In this document: piece after piece, positions 47,095-59,035 of the stretch
How the letters are laid out: every line of letters begins with the position of its first letter
Numbering within the stretch: the stretch's first letter is position 1
Source: Corythucha ciliata
Taxonomy: Eukaryota > Arthropoda > Insecta > Hemiptera > Tingidae
Assembly (NCBI GenBank): GCA_038030265.1
Contig: CM075939.1
Span: forward strand, 8,041,253-8,105,252
Reading direction: 5' to 3'
DNA length: 64,000 bases
Notes under the pieces: generated by a model
Seen by the model: only the letters and a program-made list of their open reading frames with translations
What the model was told of the DNA's origin: nothing
Database searches by the model: none
Program-made: the position numbers and the translations under genes

Positions 47095-47182
47095 CCTGAT
47101 GCTTGGAAGAGAATCTGAAGAAGGATACACGGTCCTTTCCAGCCCTCGAGTAGCACCCAACAAACGCGTAGTTCACCGGCAT
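47095..47182 (-). CDS. THAP-like zinc-finger first exon (degenerate?)
   Basis: The frame opens with MPVNYAFVGCYSRAGKD and continues RVSFFRFSSKHQG. A short Met-Pro start, a cysteine at position 10 and an S-F-F-R-F stretch near residue 20-25 match the start of THAP domains, which bind DNA through a C2CH zinc site. The usual first Cys (position 5) is Tyr here, so zinc binding is doubtful. A splice donor-like GTGAAGT follows at 47094, giving an 88-nt exon of phase 1. Exon 2, with the remaining Cys and His, was not found; a MITE lies 66 bp into the presumed intron. It could belong to a host gene or a P-type transposase. Confidence 0.4.
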
Positions 47183-47387
47183 TTCGTTCTTTTTGGATCG
47201 GTCGAATAAACGCCATTTGTGTATTATAGAATAAAAAGACCACGTTTTGATGATTCTCTAGTCAAAATTCATTTTCCAAGTAACTTAGGGACAAGACTTC
47301 TTGGCCGAGCGATGTGGGGAATACACATTCTGTTCTGCCTCAGTGACTGAAAACCGGAAGAAACTATCTCCGTCTGTGGATCAATTG

Positions 47388-47390
<3 letters not shown>

Positions 47391-47441
<51 letters not shown>

Positions 47442-47493
47442 GGGAGGGAAGCCCAGAAGAAACTATCTCCTACCAAACTCGACCTATAAGATC
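47391..47493 (-). mobile_element. Severely truncated 3' end of the RNase H retroelement
   Basis: A T run of about 40 bases (a poly-A tail on the minus strand) is followed by ~63 bp (ATTATTAAACGGGGAGGGAA to TATAAGATCT) identical to the 3' end at 48723-48786. It then joins satellite DNA. Confidence 0.8.
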
Positions 47494-48260
47494 TAAATCT
47501 GGAAAATGGTAATTTGCTTCTGGTTTTATGTGGCTGAATACGAAAATGACCGTCTGCTGGTATCTGCCTGGGGCATTTGCCCTCAGTGGCCAGTCAAACT
47601 CGCTAAATCAGGGATATTAATTAACCGGAAGATCTAAATCTGGAAAATGGTAATTTGCTTCTGGTTTTATGTGGCTGAATACGAAAATGATTGTCTGCCT
47701 GAGGCACTTTCCCTCAGTAACCATTCAAACTGCACAGAGGGAAAATGATTAACCGAAAGAATATAGTCGTGAAACTAGTCTCATTCGAAAGGTTTAATAT
47801 AGCTGATTACGAATATGATCGTCTGCCGCCGTCTGCCTAGGGCATTTGCCCTCAGTGGCCAGTCAAACTCCCTAAATCAGGAATATTAATTAACCGGAAG
47901 AACACAGTCCTGAAACTGGTCTTATTCCAAAGGATCTGTGGAGATTATTACAAATAGAATCGTCTGCCGCCGTCAGCCTGGGGCATTTGCCCTCAGTGAC
48001 CCGTCAAACTGCACAGAAGAATAATGAATAACCGGAAGAACATAGTCCTGAAATTAATCTCATTCGAAAGGTTTTTATCTCCACATGAATGAAACCTGTC
48101 GCATAAGACAATATTCGGGGCTATTAGTTTGTCGGGTTAATTAATATCCCTGATTTAGCGAGTTTGACTGGCCACCGAGGGCAAATGCCCTAGGCAGACG
48201 GCGGCAGACGATCATATTCGTAATCAGCTCCATAGATCCTTAGGAATAAGACCAGTTTAG
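47494..48260. repeat. ~136-bp satellite, diverged monomers, both orientations
   Basis: Direct monomers with landmarks CGTCTGCCGCCGTC, GGGCATTTGCCCTCAGTGGC, CAGTCAAACT and AACCGGAAGAACA at 47494-48075, then an inverted part to 48260. Monomers are less alike than in unit 2. Confidence 0.8.
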
Positions 48261-48680
48261 GACGTGGTAGAATCCAAATCTGAAAAAAAAAAAAAAATGT
48301 CGTCCCGCGTCGGCCATTCTGTAGGATTCTCGAAAAAACTCGTTTTTCACATAACGCCAATTTGGGATCTAGTTGGCCTAACATAGATCAGTTTAATCAA
48401 ATAACTCCCATGGGGTATAGTGGTCCAAAGCGGTGCCAAATGGGATTTCAAATGATTTGGGATCATAGGGTTTGGGGTGTCGATTTTCATGTATTTCAAG
48501 CCGGATTTGACTACATACATGAATAAGAAACGCGTGTGTAAAATTTGCAGCGTTTATTTGGTTTCCTTACTACGAATCAGCGCTTTCTCGCTATTATCAG
48601 GCGCAACGCACGAATATTAGCGCTTATTCTAGAATTGGCTATTATTCGCTCGTTTTCTTTAATTTTAGTCGTGAATTAGT

Positions 48681-48733
<53 letters not shown>

Positions 48734-49790
48734 GGGAGGGAAGCCCAGAAGAAACTATCTCCTACCAAACTCGACCTATAAGATCTATTGTGGTGTCCCC
48801 TCAGGTTGGCCTGCCAAGAAAGACGCTAGCCTTTCAGCGTCCTCCACCACCACTCCTTAACGAAGTTGAGGATATTTCCGTAGCCATCCTGGAGATGTCC
48901 TCCGGTTGAAGCACATCATTTCCAAGATGTAGAAAGCGTAACCGCCCCAGAGCCTGGCACTCACACAGTACGTGCTCTGCTGTTTCCACGGCCAGGTCGC
49001 AAAATCTGCAAATGTCCGTGTCAGACTTCTCCATTAGTCTGAGTGTATATCGAAGGGCACAATGTCCCGTTAGCAGTCCCACCAGATTCTAAGGTCTCCT
49101 CGGCTCAGAGAGATCAGGCCCTTCTCCGATCGTCCCTTTGGAGTGACAAAGAGCTTGGCCTGCCTGAGACCTGGTTGTCTAACCCAGTGTTCACGATGCC
49201 TCTCGTCCAACCACGCCTGCACCTGCCTCTTCGTGAAGGACTTCGTGACCCCGAGACTTGGCTCCGGGCCCACGTAAGGCATCTCTGATCCTCTCTTCGC
49301 GAGTTGATCAGCCATTTCATTCCCCTCAAACCCCTTGTGACCCGGCACCCACATCAAAGTAAGGCTGTTTGCCGTTGCCACAGGCCTGAGGGCTTCAAGA
49401 CATCCCCAAACTAGCTTCGAATTCACGACGCTTGAGCCTAGGGCCTTAAGAGCCGCCTGGCTGTCAGACAGGATAAAGATCTTCGCTTTCCGGAGACCCC
49501 TCTCACTAATCTTCCGCGCACAGGCTTCTATAGCATAGATCTCCGCCTGAAAGATGGTGGCGGTCGTCCCAAGGGACTCCCAATGCTGAAGCCTGGGGCC
49601 AAAGACCCCAATGCCAGCACCCCCATCCTTCACAGATCCATCAGTATACCATACTTGCGTGCCGGGCTTAAACCTCGGCAAACCCTTATCCCAAAGGTCG
49701 CGGTTGCCTATGTCGACCTTAAAGGGTTTCTCAAAATCCATCCTCACGTGCATGAGATCCGTAACGACTTCAGCCGCCTCACTACAGGTT
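48681..49790 (-). pseudogene. Non-LTR retrotransposon fragment: RNase H and zinc motif
   Basis: On the minus strand a 253-codon frame (49831-49070, its first codons from satellite) encodes an RNase H domain with all expected acidic residues: WYTDGSVKDGG, FQAEIYAIEA, ILSDSQAALKA and GNEMADQLAKRGS, plus the WVPGHKG motif. A 1-nt frameshift near 49085 leads to the C-terminal CCHC motif (CRFCDLAVETAEHVLCEC) ending at 48834. Then a short 3' UTR and a 42-base A tail. Such domains occur in I, Loa and R1-related elements. RT and endonuclease are absent; the 5' break is at the satellite border near 49787. Confidence 0.85.
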
Positions 49791-50930
49791 TTATGTGGCT
49801 GAATACGAAAATGATTGTCTGCCTGAGGCACTTTCCCTCAGTAACCATTCAAACTGCACAGAAGAATAATGAATAACCGGAAGAACATAGTCCGGAAACT
49901 GGTCTTATTCGATAGAATTTATGGAAATGATTACAAATATAATCGTCTGGCGACGTCAGCCTGGTGCATTTGCCCTCGGTGGCCGGTCAAAACTTCCTAC
50001 ATCACGGATATTACTCTTAACAGAAAAAAATAAGTCCGGAAAATGGTCTTATGCAACAGGTTTTAGTGGCTGAATACGAAAATGATTGTCTGCCTGAGGC
50101 ACTTTCCTCAGTAACCATTCAAACTGCACAGAAGGATAATGAATAACCGGAAGAACATAGTCCGGAAACTGGTCTTATTCGATAGAATTTATGGGAATGA
50201 TTACAAATATAATCGTCTGGCGACGTCAGCCTGGTGCATTTGCCCTCGGTGGCCGGTCAAACTTCCTACATCACGGATATTACTCTTAACAGAAAAAAAT
50301 AAGTCCGGAAAATGGTCTTATGCAACAGGTTTTATGTGGCTGAATACGAAAATGATTGTCTGCCTGAGGCACTTTCCCTCAGTAACCATTCAAACTGCAC
50401 AGAAGAATAATGAATAACCGGAAGAACATAGTCCGGAAACTGGTCTTATTCGATAGAATTTATGGGAATGATTACAAATATAATCGTCTGGCGACGTCAG
50501 CCTGGTGCATTTGCCCTCGGTGGCCGGTCAAACTTCCTACATCACGGATATTACTCTTAACAGAAAAAAATAAGTCCGGAAAATGGTCTTATGCAACAGG
50601 TTTTATGTGGCTGAATACGAAAATGATTGTCTGCCTGAGGCACTTTCCCTCAGTAACCATTCAAACTGCACAGAAGGATAATGATTAACCGGAAGAACAT
50701 AGTCCTGAAATTAATCTCATTCGAAAGGTTTTTATCTCCACATGAGTGAAACCTGTCGCATAAGACAATATTCCGGACTTAGTTTTTCCGGATAATTTAT
50801 ATCCCTGATTTAGGGAGTTTGACTGGCCACCGAGGGCGAATGCCCCAGGCAGACGCCGGCAGACGATTGTATTTGTAATAATCTCCACAGATCCTTTGGA
50901 ATAAGACCAGTTTCAGGACGTGCGTAGAAT
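49788..50930. repeat. 271-bp higher-order satellite (dimer of ~136-bp monomers)
   Basis: Near-identical units begin at about 49788, 50059, 50329 and 50599 (periods 270-271). Each is two related halves: one with ATGTGGCTGAATACGAAAAT and CTTTCCCTCAGTAACC, the other with GGAATGATTACAAATATAAT and TTTGCCCTCGGTGGCC. Both halves align to the ~136-bp monomer seen at 47494-48075. An inverted, older stretch follows at 50750-50930. Frames of 92 codons here are repeat products. Confidence 0.85.
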
Positions 50931-51360
50931 CCAAATCTGAAAAAAAAAAAAAATGTCCGTCCGCCGTCCGGGCCATATCTTGCCCTAGGATTGCTCGAAA
51001 AAACTCGTTCTTTCACACATAGACTCCATTTGGGATCTAGTTGGTCCTAACATCTGATCAGTTTAATCAAATAACTCCCTGGGGTTTTATGGGTCAAAAG
51101 CGGGTCCAAAATGGGGATTTTCAAATGATTTGGGATCATAGGGGTATGGGGTGTCGATTTTCATGTAATTTCAAGCCGGATTTGACTACATACATGAATA
51201 ATAAACCCGTGTGTAAAATTTGCAGCGTTTATTTGGTTTCCTTACTACGAATCAGCGCTTTCTCGCTATTATCAGGCGCAACGCACGAATATTAGCGCTT
51301 ATTCTAGAATTAGCGATTATTCGCTCGTTTTCTTTAATTTTAGTCGTGAATTAGTGTTTT

Positions 51361-51480
51361 TTTTTTTTTCAATTTCAGCTGTTTATTAGCGGTTTTCTAC
51401 ATTTTATCCGCGAATTAGCGATTTTTCTTAATTTTAGCTACCAAGTAGCGTTGTTCTCTGTTTGGATGGTTGGAACAAAA
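51361..51480. repeat. Short family A array
   Basis: Complement-strand copies (TTCAATTTCAGCTGTTTATT, TTATCCGCGAATTAGCG) right of the duplicated block; a few also precede it at 48560-48680. Confidence 0.7.
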
Positions 51481-52915
51481 CCATAGGCATAAAAGTATTT
51501 GACAGGAAAGACTGAAAACTCATACAAGTTGTGTGATTTAATAAGCTGTGGGTGAAGGTTCTATTATTTCAGACAAAAAAATGGATTTGTCGACGATACT
51601 TTTGTCTTGCTTGAGTACAGAAGAGCAACTTACGTAGGACCAAATACGACTGTTTTGTGGTCAAAAAAGCTGTACAATGAGGGCGGAAATGTTCCTTTTT
51701 TCGCTGCTGCAGAGAAGCGTGAGTTCTCTCTTATTTTTGACTTCAAACTGTCATAGCTGTCCGGCCAAACTAGAGGAGTATCGGTGGTGAGGATTCTCTC
51801 CCCCCCCCCCATCTTCTCCGGCTTCTTTCTCTAACACAAATCTGAATTCCATCCTCTTCTTTTCTATCCAACAACCACACGTTTTCGAAGGGATAAAAGT
51901 TCTCCATGCCCCTTCAGGGCAGTTTCTTGGAGTTCTCCACCGCTCCAACTTTCTCGTATTTCCTTCCCTTCCACGCCAACCATCATTTCACCCCTCTACA
52001 CCGTTTTTCCTTGTCCCTTATAATCCTTTTCACACAGAGTATCATGGTTGACAGTGGTCAACTTTCAACTTGTGGGTAGTCTCGATAGTGGGAGGGGAGA
52101 GGGGATTTTGTCTTTTGTTTACCATAGCCTCTCTCGAGTGAATCAGATGAGACCCTCGGACTTCACTACTAAATTTTATTGGTATTGGATATAATGGAAG
52201 GATCCTTACTTTAATCTTGGAAAATTAGCTAAAAAAACAACGTTATCCCACTCGGCATTGTCTAGCAACCGAAATATTTATGTCTCGTTCACCGAGAAAA
52301 CCTCCCTATGGTTGAATTTATTCATAAAAAAAAACACCTTCCCCTTCATCATCATGTGACCCCAGAACCAGCTCAATATTTCCTTATAAACGCCCGAGGG
52401 GGTATAAGGCCCCCCGAGAAAGGACAAAAATATTACGAAACGCGGCGGAATAAGAAAAACCAGAGCAATCGTAAAGAGTCCGTGAGTGGGTCCTTGTGTC
52501 TCGCGGGTGCACTCTTAAGTTTCTCTCTCTCCCTTCCTTAAAAATTAAACAATTCATCATTGACCCTCACCTAACTCCCCCCGCCCCCATGCCGGTACCG
52601 CTTCTACTGTTTAGGTTTATTCCACTGTGTGGCAAAGAAGGGTCTTAATAATACACGGAAAAATTCCTCTTGAGGTTTAGAGTCTCTGCGGTGGGACTTG
52701 AGGAGTAAAGAAGGACGAGAGAAGAGAAAGCTTTGTCACAAAAACTAAAATATAGATTGTTGTCAGTTCCAATTTTTGTTATTTTTTTGCATTCTTTAGC
52801 AAAAAAGGAAAACCCCGCTGCGTGCAATTTGCGCCAAAGATACTTAAGTGCTTTCAAATGAAATGAAGTGATCAGATGGGTGACCAGGAAACGGCGAGTG
52901 AGACAGGTGATCGAC
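51481..52915. other. No gene recognised
   Basis: Noncoding, with a C10 run near 51800 and pyrimidine-rich parts. No motif or repeat I can assign. Confidence 0.5.
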
Positions 52916-53350
52916 GCATTGAGAAAAAAGAGACGCATTTTCTCAATTTCAAGTCAGAATTAGCGCTTTTTCTCAATTTTAGCCGTGAATTAGTGGATTT
53001 TCCAAATTTTAGCTGGGAATTTTAGAATTTTTTCAACAGTACTTTTAGTCAGTATTTCTCGGCAATTTCTCTCAATTTACCGTCAAAGTTTACTCCCCAA
53101 ACCACTAATTAGTTTTCCCCCAATTTTAGCTGTGAATGAGCATTTTTTCTCACTTTTAGCCGCAAACTGATGCTTTTCTCAAATTTTTATCCTTGAATTA
53201 GGGCTCTTGGTCAATTTTAGCTGTGAATTAGCGCTTATTTTTCTCATTTTTTCCCCTTTTGACTCGGGGCTTGTGCTCATTGTTAGCCGTCAAAATTAGC
53301 GGTTTCTGAAATTCTAACCGTGAATTATAGCTTTTTTTTTTCTTTTTTTT
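52916..53350. repeat. Family A array, left of the 1.1-kb duplication
   Basis: Complement-strand units (GAATTAGCGCTTTTTCTCAA, TTTTAGCCGTGAATTAGTGG). Confidence 0.75.
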
Positions 53351-53352
53351 CC

Positions 53353-54451
53353 CCCAATTCTAGCCTTGTAGCAAACTTGTTGGTTTCATCAAACTCAGGC
53401 GCTGGTCGGCCTCTAGAAAAAAAGGCTCCAAAATTTGCAAGTCCTCCGAAATTGAGACGTGGATATTCCAACAAGGAAACTTCCAATTTCTTGGGTATTC
53501 GTCAAGCGTTTGGCTCTGTTTCATGGTACCGGCAAGCCTGCGCTTAATCCCCCACAAAATACGCTCATAAACTGCCAGTTTTGCTTGAATTAAGACCCTG
53601 AACTGGCAAATTATCTTGAGATGTCCATTACAGTTATAATTCACCGATATTTAGCTCCGAATGATGTTGTTCATGTAATTTTCCGGTCGAGCTTTGGAAC
53701 ATCTCGATTTCGGGGCCGGTTGGACCGACGGGAAAGCGACCGCACATAAAGCAGTTACTGAAACTTGCGATTTCACAGAAATCAATGGCTAAATCTTGTA
53801 GGTAGTAATGCCACTGCAATTAAGACGCAAATCTTCCTGTTTCGTTGAAATTAGGCTCAAAAACTTGCAATTTCACGAAAAATATACACACAAATTTTGT
53901 AATTTTCACGAAATTTAGACCCGAAACTTCCTATATTTATTTTCGCATAATTATAGCGAGAGGGAAAGGGGTCACTGATTTCATCAAGCTTAAGGAGCTC
54001 GGGCACTATGAAAAAGGCCCCAATACTCACAATTTATCGAATTAAAGACCTGAAACTTCCGTTTTCATTTAAATTAAGCCCCTAAACACGAATTTCACCT
54101 GAAACTGGCAACTATACACCGAAATTAGGACCTGAATCTTGATATTTAGTGAAAATTGTGTCTGAAAACATCCAATTTCGCGGATATTTGCCTCCAACAT
54201 GTTGCGAATTTGTTAAGGGGTATAGTGTGGGGGGGGGGGTTGCTCGTGGCCGGCTATGGTTTGGGGTCAGAGCCCACTGGGACGGCGCATTCTCTCTTTG
54301 TTCCAGCAGTGAAGTTTGCTATACCCTGTCGTGCTGATTGCGTTATCAATTGGTGAATTTGCCTCTATTTTAGTGACAAAAACACTTTAAAAACAAAAAT
54401 CTTAGAACAGAAGTAAAATTTCAGTCACAAAGTTGCCTCGAGAAACAACGA
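53353..54451. repeat. 1.1-kb tandem duplication, copy 1
   Basis: From CCCAATTCTAGCCTTGTAGC to CCTCGAGAAACAACGA. It matches 54475-55558 almost throughout; the visible differences are a few substitutions and indels, chiefly at the G11 run near 54229. The interior contains family B units (AAAAACTTGCAATTTCACGA and similar at 53850-54200). Not coding as far as I can see. Confidence 0.9.
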
Positions 54452-54474
54452 TTTTTTTTTATTTTTTTTTTTTT

Positions 54475-55558
54475 CCCAATTCTAGCCTTGTAGCAAACTT
54501 GTTGGTTTCATCAAACTCAGGCGCTGGTCGGCCTCTAGAAAAAAAGGATCCAAAATTTGCTAGTCCTCCGAAATTGAGACGTGGATATTCCAACAAGGAA
54601 ACTTCCAATTTCTTGGGTATTCGTCAAGCGTTTGGCTCTGTTTCATGGTACCGGCAAGCCTGCGCTTAATCCCCCACAAAATACGCTCATAAACTGCCAG
54701 TTTTGCTTGAATTAAGACCCTGAACTGGCAAATTATCTTGAGATGTCCATTACAGTTATAATTCACCGATATTTAGCTCCGAATGATGTTGTTCATGTAA
54801 TTTTCCGGTCGAGCTTTGGAAGATCTCGATTTCGGGGCCGGTTGGACCGACGGGAAAGCGACCGCACATAAAGCAGTTACTGAAACTTGCGATTTCACAG
54901 AAATCAATGGCTAAATCTTGTAGGTAGTAATGCCACTGCAATAAAGACGCAAATCTTCCTGTTTCGTTGAAATTAGGCTCAAAAACTTGCAATTTCACGA
55001 AAAATATACACACAAATTTTGTAATTTTCACGAAATTTAGACCCGAAACTTCCTATATTCATTTTCGCATAATTATAGCGAGAGGGAAAGGGGTCACTGA
55101 TTTCATCAAGCTTAAGGAGCTCGGACACTATGAAAAAGGCCCCAATACTCACAATTTATCGAATTAAAGACCTGAAACTTCCGTTTTCATTTAAATTAAG
55201 CCCCTAAACATGAATTTCACCTGAAACTGGCAACTACACGGAAATTAGGACCTGAATCTTGATATTTAGTGAAAATTGTGTCTGAAAACATCCAATTTCG
55301 CGGATATTTGCCTCCAACATGTTGCGAATTTGTTAACCCCGGGGGGGTTTCTCGTGGCCGGCTAGTTCGGGGTCAGAGCCCACTGGGACGGCGCATTCTC
55401 TCTTTGTTCCAGCAGTGAAGTTTGCTATACCCTGTCGTGCTGATTGCGTTATCAATTGGTGAATTTGCCTCTATTTTAGTGACAAAAACAGTTTAAAAAC
55501 AAAAATCTTAGAACAGAAGTAAAATTTCAGTCACAAAGTTGCCTCGAGAAACAACGAA
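54475..55558. repeat. 1.1-kb tandem duplication, copy 2
   Basis: Offset 1,122 bp at the start and 1,107 bp at the end relative to copy 1. The junction between copies is a T-rich tract (54452-54474), like the T run that precedes copy 1. Confidence 0.9.
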
Positions 55559-55559
55559 A

Positions 55560-56560
55560 TTGGTCTGGCTGAGGGATTCCTCGCTGGTTCTTCCTAATTT
55601 TATAACCGGGAATTGGTCATTTGTCTTAATTTTACTCGTGAGTTGTCAATTTTTCCCCAATTCATGCCATGAATTAGCACTATTTCTCAATGTTAGCCAC
55701 AAATTTGCCTCCAAAAGCAAATCTACATTTTATACGTGAATTGGCGTTTTCTCAATTTTCGCAGTTTATTTGCGTTTTTCTTAAATAAATTCACTAATCA
55801 GCGTTTTTTCCTAATTTATCCGCAAATGAGTGGTTTTTACGTGGATTTGAGCCACGAATTATCGTTTTTCTTTGTTTTAGCCGCCGATTAGCCCTTTCAA
55901 TGGATTCTAGCCGCGTCTACATTTCCGGCATGAATCAGCGTTTTTCTCTGTTTTAGCCGCCGATTATTACTTATTTTCCGATTTCACCCGTCAATTAACT
56001 ACTTATTTCAATTTGTTCTATGAATTATCACTTTTCCTCAATTTGACGCACAAATCACCTTCAGGAGCAGCTATTTTATCCGCGTATTAGTGATTTTTTG
56101 AATTTTGTCCTTTATTAGCGTTTTACAATACTTTATTCGCGAATTTGCGCTTATTCGTAATTGATCTGCTAATTAGTAGTTTTTCTCTATTTTAATCATG
56201 AATTTTATATATTTTTTCTCTTACCAGCCGATGAGCACTTTCTCCCAGTTTTAGCCGCAAATTAAAGTTTATCCCAAATTTAGCGGCTAATTGGTGATTT
56301 GTCACAATTTTACCGGTGAATTGGCTATTTTTTTCTATTTACGCCGTGAATTATCGCTTTTCCTCTATTTTAGCCACAAAGTTACCTTCAGGAGCAGTGA
56401 ATTGGCGTTTTTATTTCAAATAGCCGTGTATTAGTGATTTCTTCATTTTTATCCTTTTTTTTTAGCGTTCTTTAACAATTTCTTCACAAATTTTCTATCG
56501 ATTTTTTCAATTTTAGGTATGAATTGTAGCGTTTTACTTTGTTTTAATGGCGAATTGACG
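55560..56560. repeat. Family A array, right of the duplication
   Basis: Many complement-strand units (CGTTTTTCTCTGTTTTAGCC, GCCGATTAG, TATCCGCGTATTAGTG) with strong divergence. The sequence to 56700 leads to a G9 run, as at other array borders. Confidence 0.75.
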
Positions 56561-59035
56561 TTTATCCATAGGTGTGGATGGGTCCTTTTTCCAGAGTTCT
56601 GCAATACTTTATTGACATTTTTTCGGTGACACTGCAGGGGGAAGAGAGTCGGTTTCGTCGGCACACCAAATCCGCTTTTCTGTACACTCTAGTGAGTTGG
56701 GGGGGGGGATTGGGGTGAAATTCTAAAAATTAGAACCTTCTGTGTAAGCAATAAAATGAAAGGAATGAACTTCGTATTACAGGCAGTTTTCACGTCTCCT
56801 TCCTGTCCTTATTAAAAGCATTAAAATCCTGGAGGATAATTAAATGATTCTGGAATATAATATTCGTCTGATGAAGCATTAAGGGGAGGATTTAACAACT
56901 AGAGGGAAAGTGACAAAAGAAAGAAGAAAGTGCTTGAATAATCATCTTAAGGGTGTTGCGTTCTAATGAACAAGCTTTTACTTGAAGTGAAGAAAAACTT
57001 TTGTAATGATGCTTAGAACCTCTTCAAGTTGTCTCACGAAGAATAAATCAAAAATCCTTTTTATAGAAAACGGGAGAATTTCAAAGAGACAAGGGAAACC
57101 CCCCACGCCACCCCCTCTCACCACCAACGGTTACGTCACGGAGCTGTCACTGTAAAAAGCAGCTCAAGTTAATTATAACGGTGTCATCGACGTTTATTAG
57201 AGCGTCTTCCCTACCAAGCCCCCTCACCCACAAGTATAAACGTGCCACCTGTTTCGAGGAACAATGCAATCGCTTTTGACATTTATACGAAAAATTAATC
57301 GAACCGGCAGAAAAAAATTAACTGTGATTAAAGTCATTTAATTAAAAACTTATTAACTATTTCTTGAGACGAGCCGGTAAAAAGGCTTAAACTCCTCGAC
57401 AAATGTTTACTCACGCCGGCCTTTTAATGTAATTCATTTTCACTTTAAGAGACTGCCTAAGTAAAACAGGCACGTTGCTCAAACGCTAACTATTAAACAA
57501 ACGATCCTTCAGTGAAAATCCTTTCCGTTCTTCATTCTTTGGTGAGAGAGCGTGAGTTTTTTTTTTTTTCACAACTTTTTCTCTCTCGCGTCCTCCTCAA
57601 GACAACCTTTTCTGACAAAAGGCAACAGAAAACGCGAATATCCTCGAGGCACGTTCATTTGTCATGGGAAACCCTTGGAGCGCAGTGGCCGAAAGTTCCA
57701 ACTTTGCCTCATTATATTTTGGGCAAGGGTGGCGTAGTGGTGGTTGGGGTGAGGCTAAACAGTGGGGATTTTTTTCTCTTTCTCTCTTTTCTACAACTTT
57801 AAAATCTCTCTCCCCACACACCACACCAGGCTCTTTTCTTTTTTCGCATTTCCCTTACAACCTTTTATCTGCAGAGTGTAAAGGTCATTCATCACTCAGG
57901 AACCTACGCGGAACTTCAGTCAGAATGGTAGACGACGATGAGTGATGATAGTGGTGGGGAAGGGGAGGTTTTTACTACTTTTCAAGTTTTTATGAACGTT
58001 TCAAACCACTCTATGGTCACAGTAATGAGTCGCTTGGTATCCCCCCCCCCTCAGTTTCACCCCTCCCCACAAAGGTGGGTTTCATCATCACCACCTCTAT
58101 TTTCAATGAATGCGTTACATAAGAGTAGCTCTTTAAGTAAAATTACGTTACTGCCTCCCCTCTCCCTCAACGACCACACACACAAAATTGTTAAGACGCC
58201 ATTCGATATCGCGAAGACATTCAATATACGGGTTTTCAAACAAATAAAATGTCATGTTTGCGTAAAGGATTATCCTGAAACTTAATTGAATAGAGCGAGG
58301 AACATTGTTGTGCCTACTGAATTGTAGAAAGCTCTTTCTCCACCTTCGAATATCCCTGAAGTTGAGGCTCTCCTCGAAAAGGAAAGGGAGTGGAACCGAC
58401 AAAACAATCCTACAAGACCGCCTCAAGGCTTAATCACTGGGGATTCTGGGTCGGAGGGGGTTGTGAGAGACTTGTGTGAAGATAGCTGGTGGGGGGGGGG
58501 GTGATGGTAACTTCGCTCTTAAACTTCGTACGGCAGTGGATAGTGTGTGATGGAGGGTCGAGGGGAGGTGGGGATGAGCGGACGAGCTTTTGAGTTCATA
58601 AAGTGAATATGAATTACACTTGAAGCGCGCTGGAATTAACTAAGGTGAAAGGATAAATTGTTTAATTTCAATGCCTGGCAATTAGCTCGGGTCGCGCCCA
58701 CGTTCTCACTCCCCTTCTATATCGTTAAAACGGAGAGTTTCCGACAAATTCAGCATTCTATCGCAGCGTTTTACACGAGGTATCCTATTTCGCATAACGT
58801 GGAATTCAGCGTTTTAGTCCTCCGTATAATATAGTGTCCCACTTGTCGCCAAAGTTTTGGAGTCAATTCACCCACCAACTCGACATTTTTTTCTACAGGC
58901 GATCTAGCGAAAAAAAATTCTATTGCCAACGCAAAGCAATTAGTATACCAACGACGAGGTTCGCTACCGTTTCAGACTCGGACTTTTTAGTACAATTCGG
59001 CCTTGTAGTTACAACTCAGGCTTGTGGATAGTGGT
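56561..59035. other. No gene recognised
   Basis: Mixed noncoding DNA with G/C runs near 56700, 58040 and 58490. No exon can be supported. Confidence 0.5.

Larger units (their letters stand above)
47391..51360. repeat. Duplicated block: unit 1 (47391-48680) and unit 2 (48681-51360)
   Basis: Both units run in the same order: T run; retroelement 3' end; direct satellite monomers; inverted satellite monomers (48085-48260 and 50750-50930); then the same non-satellite sequence (TTTGGGATCTAGTTGG at 48361 and 51029, AAGCCGGATTTGACTACATA, and so on) ending in GTGAATTAGTG and a T run. Unit 2 is longer because its retroelement piece includes RNase H and its satellite is more amplified. Confidence 0.8.

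Noticed and set aside
50139..50688. Two identical 92-codon frames
   Set aside because: They are the same satellite unit read twice; the 271-bp period is not a multiple of three and the frame has no support elsewhere.
53360..55167. Paired 60-94-codon frames on both strands
   Set aside because: Identical only because the DNA is duplicated; the sequence is made of noncoding family B units.
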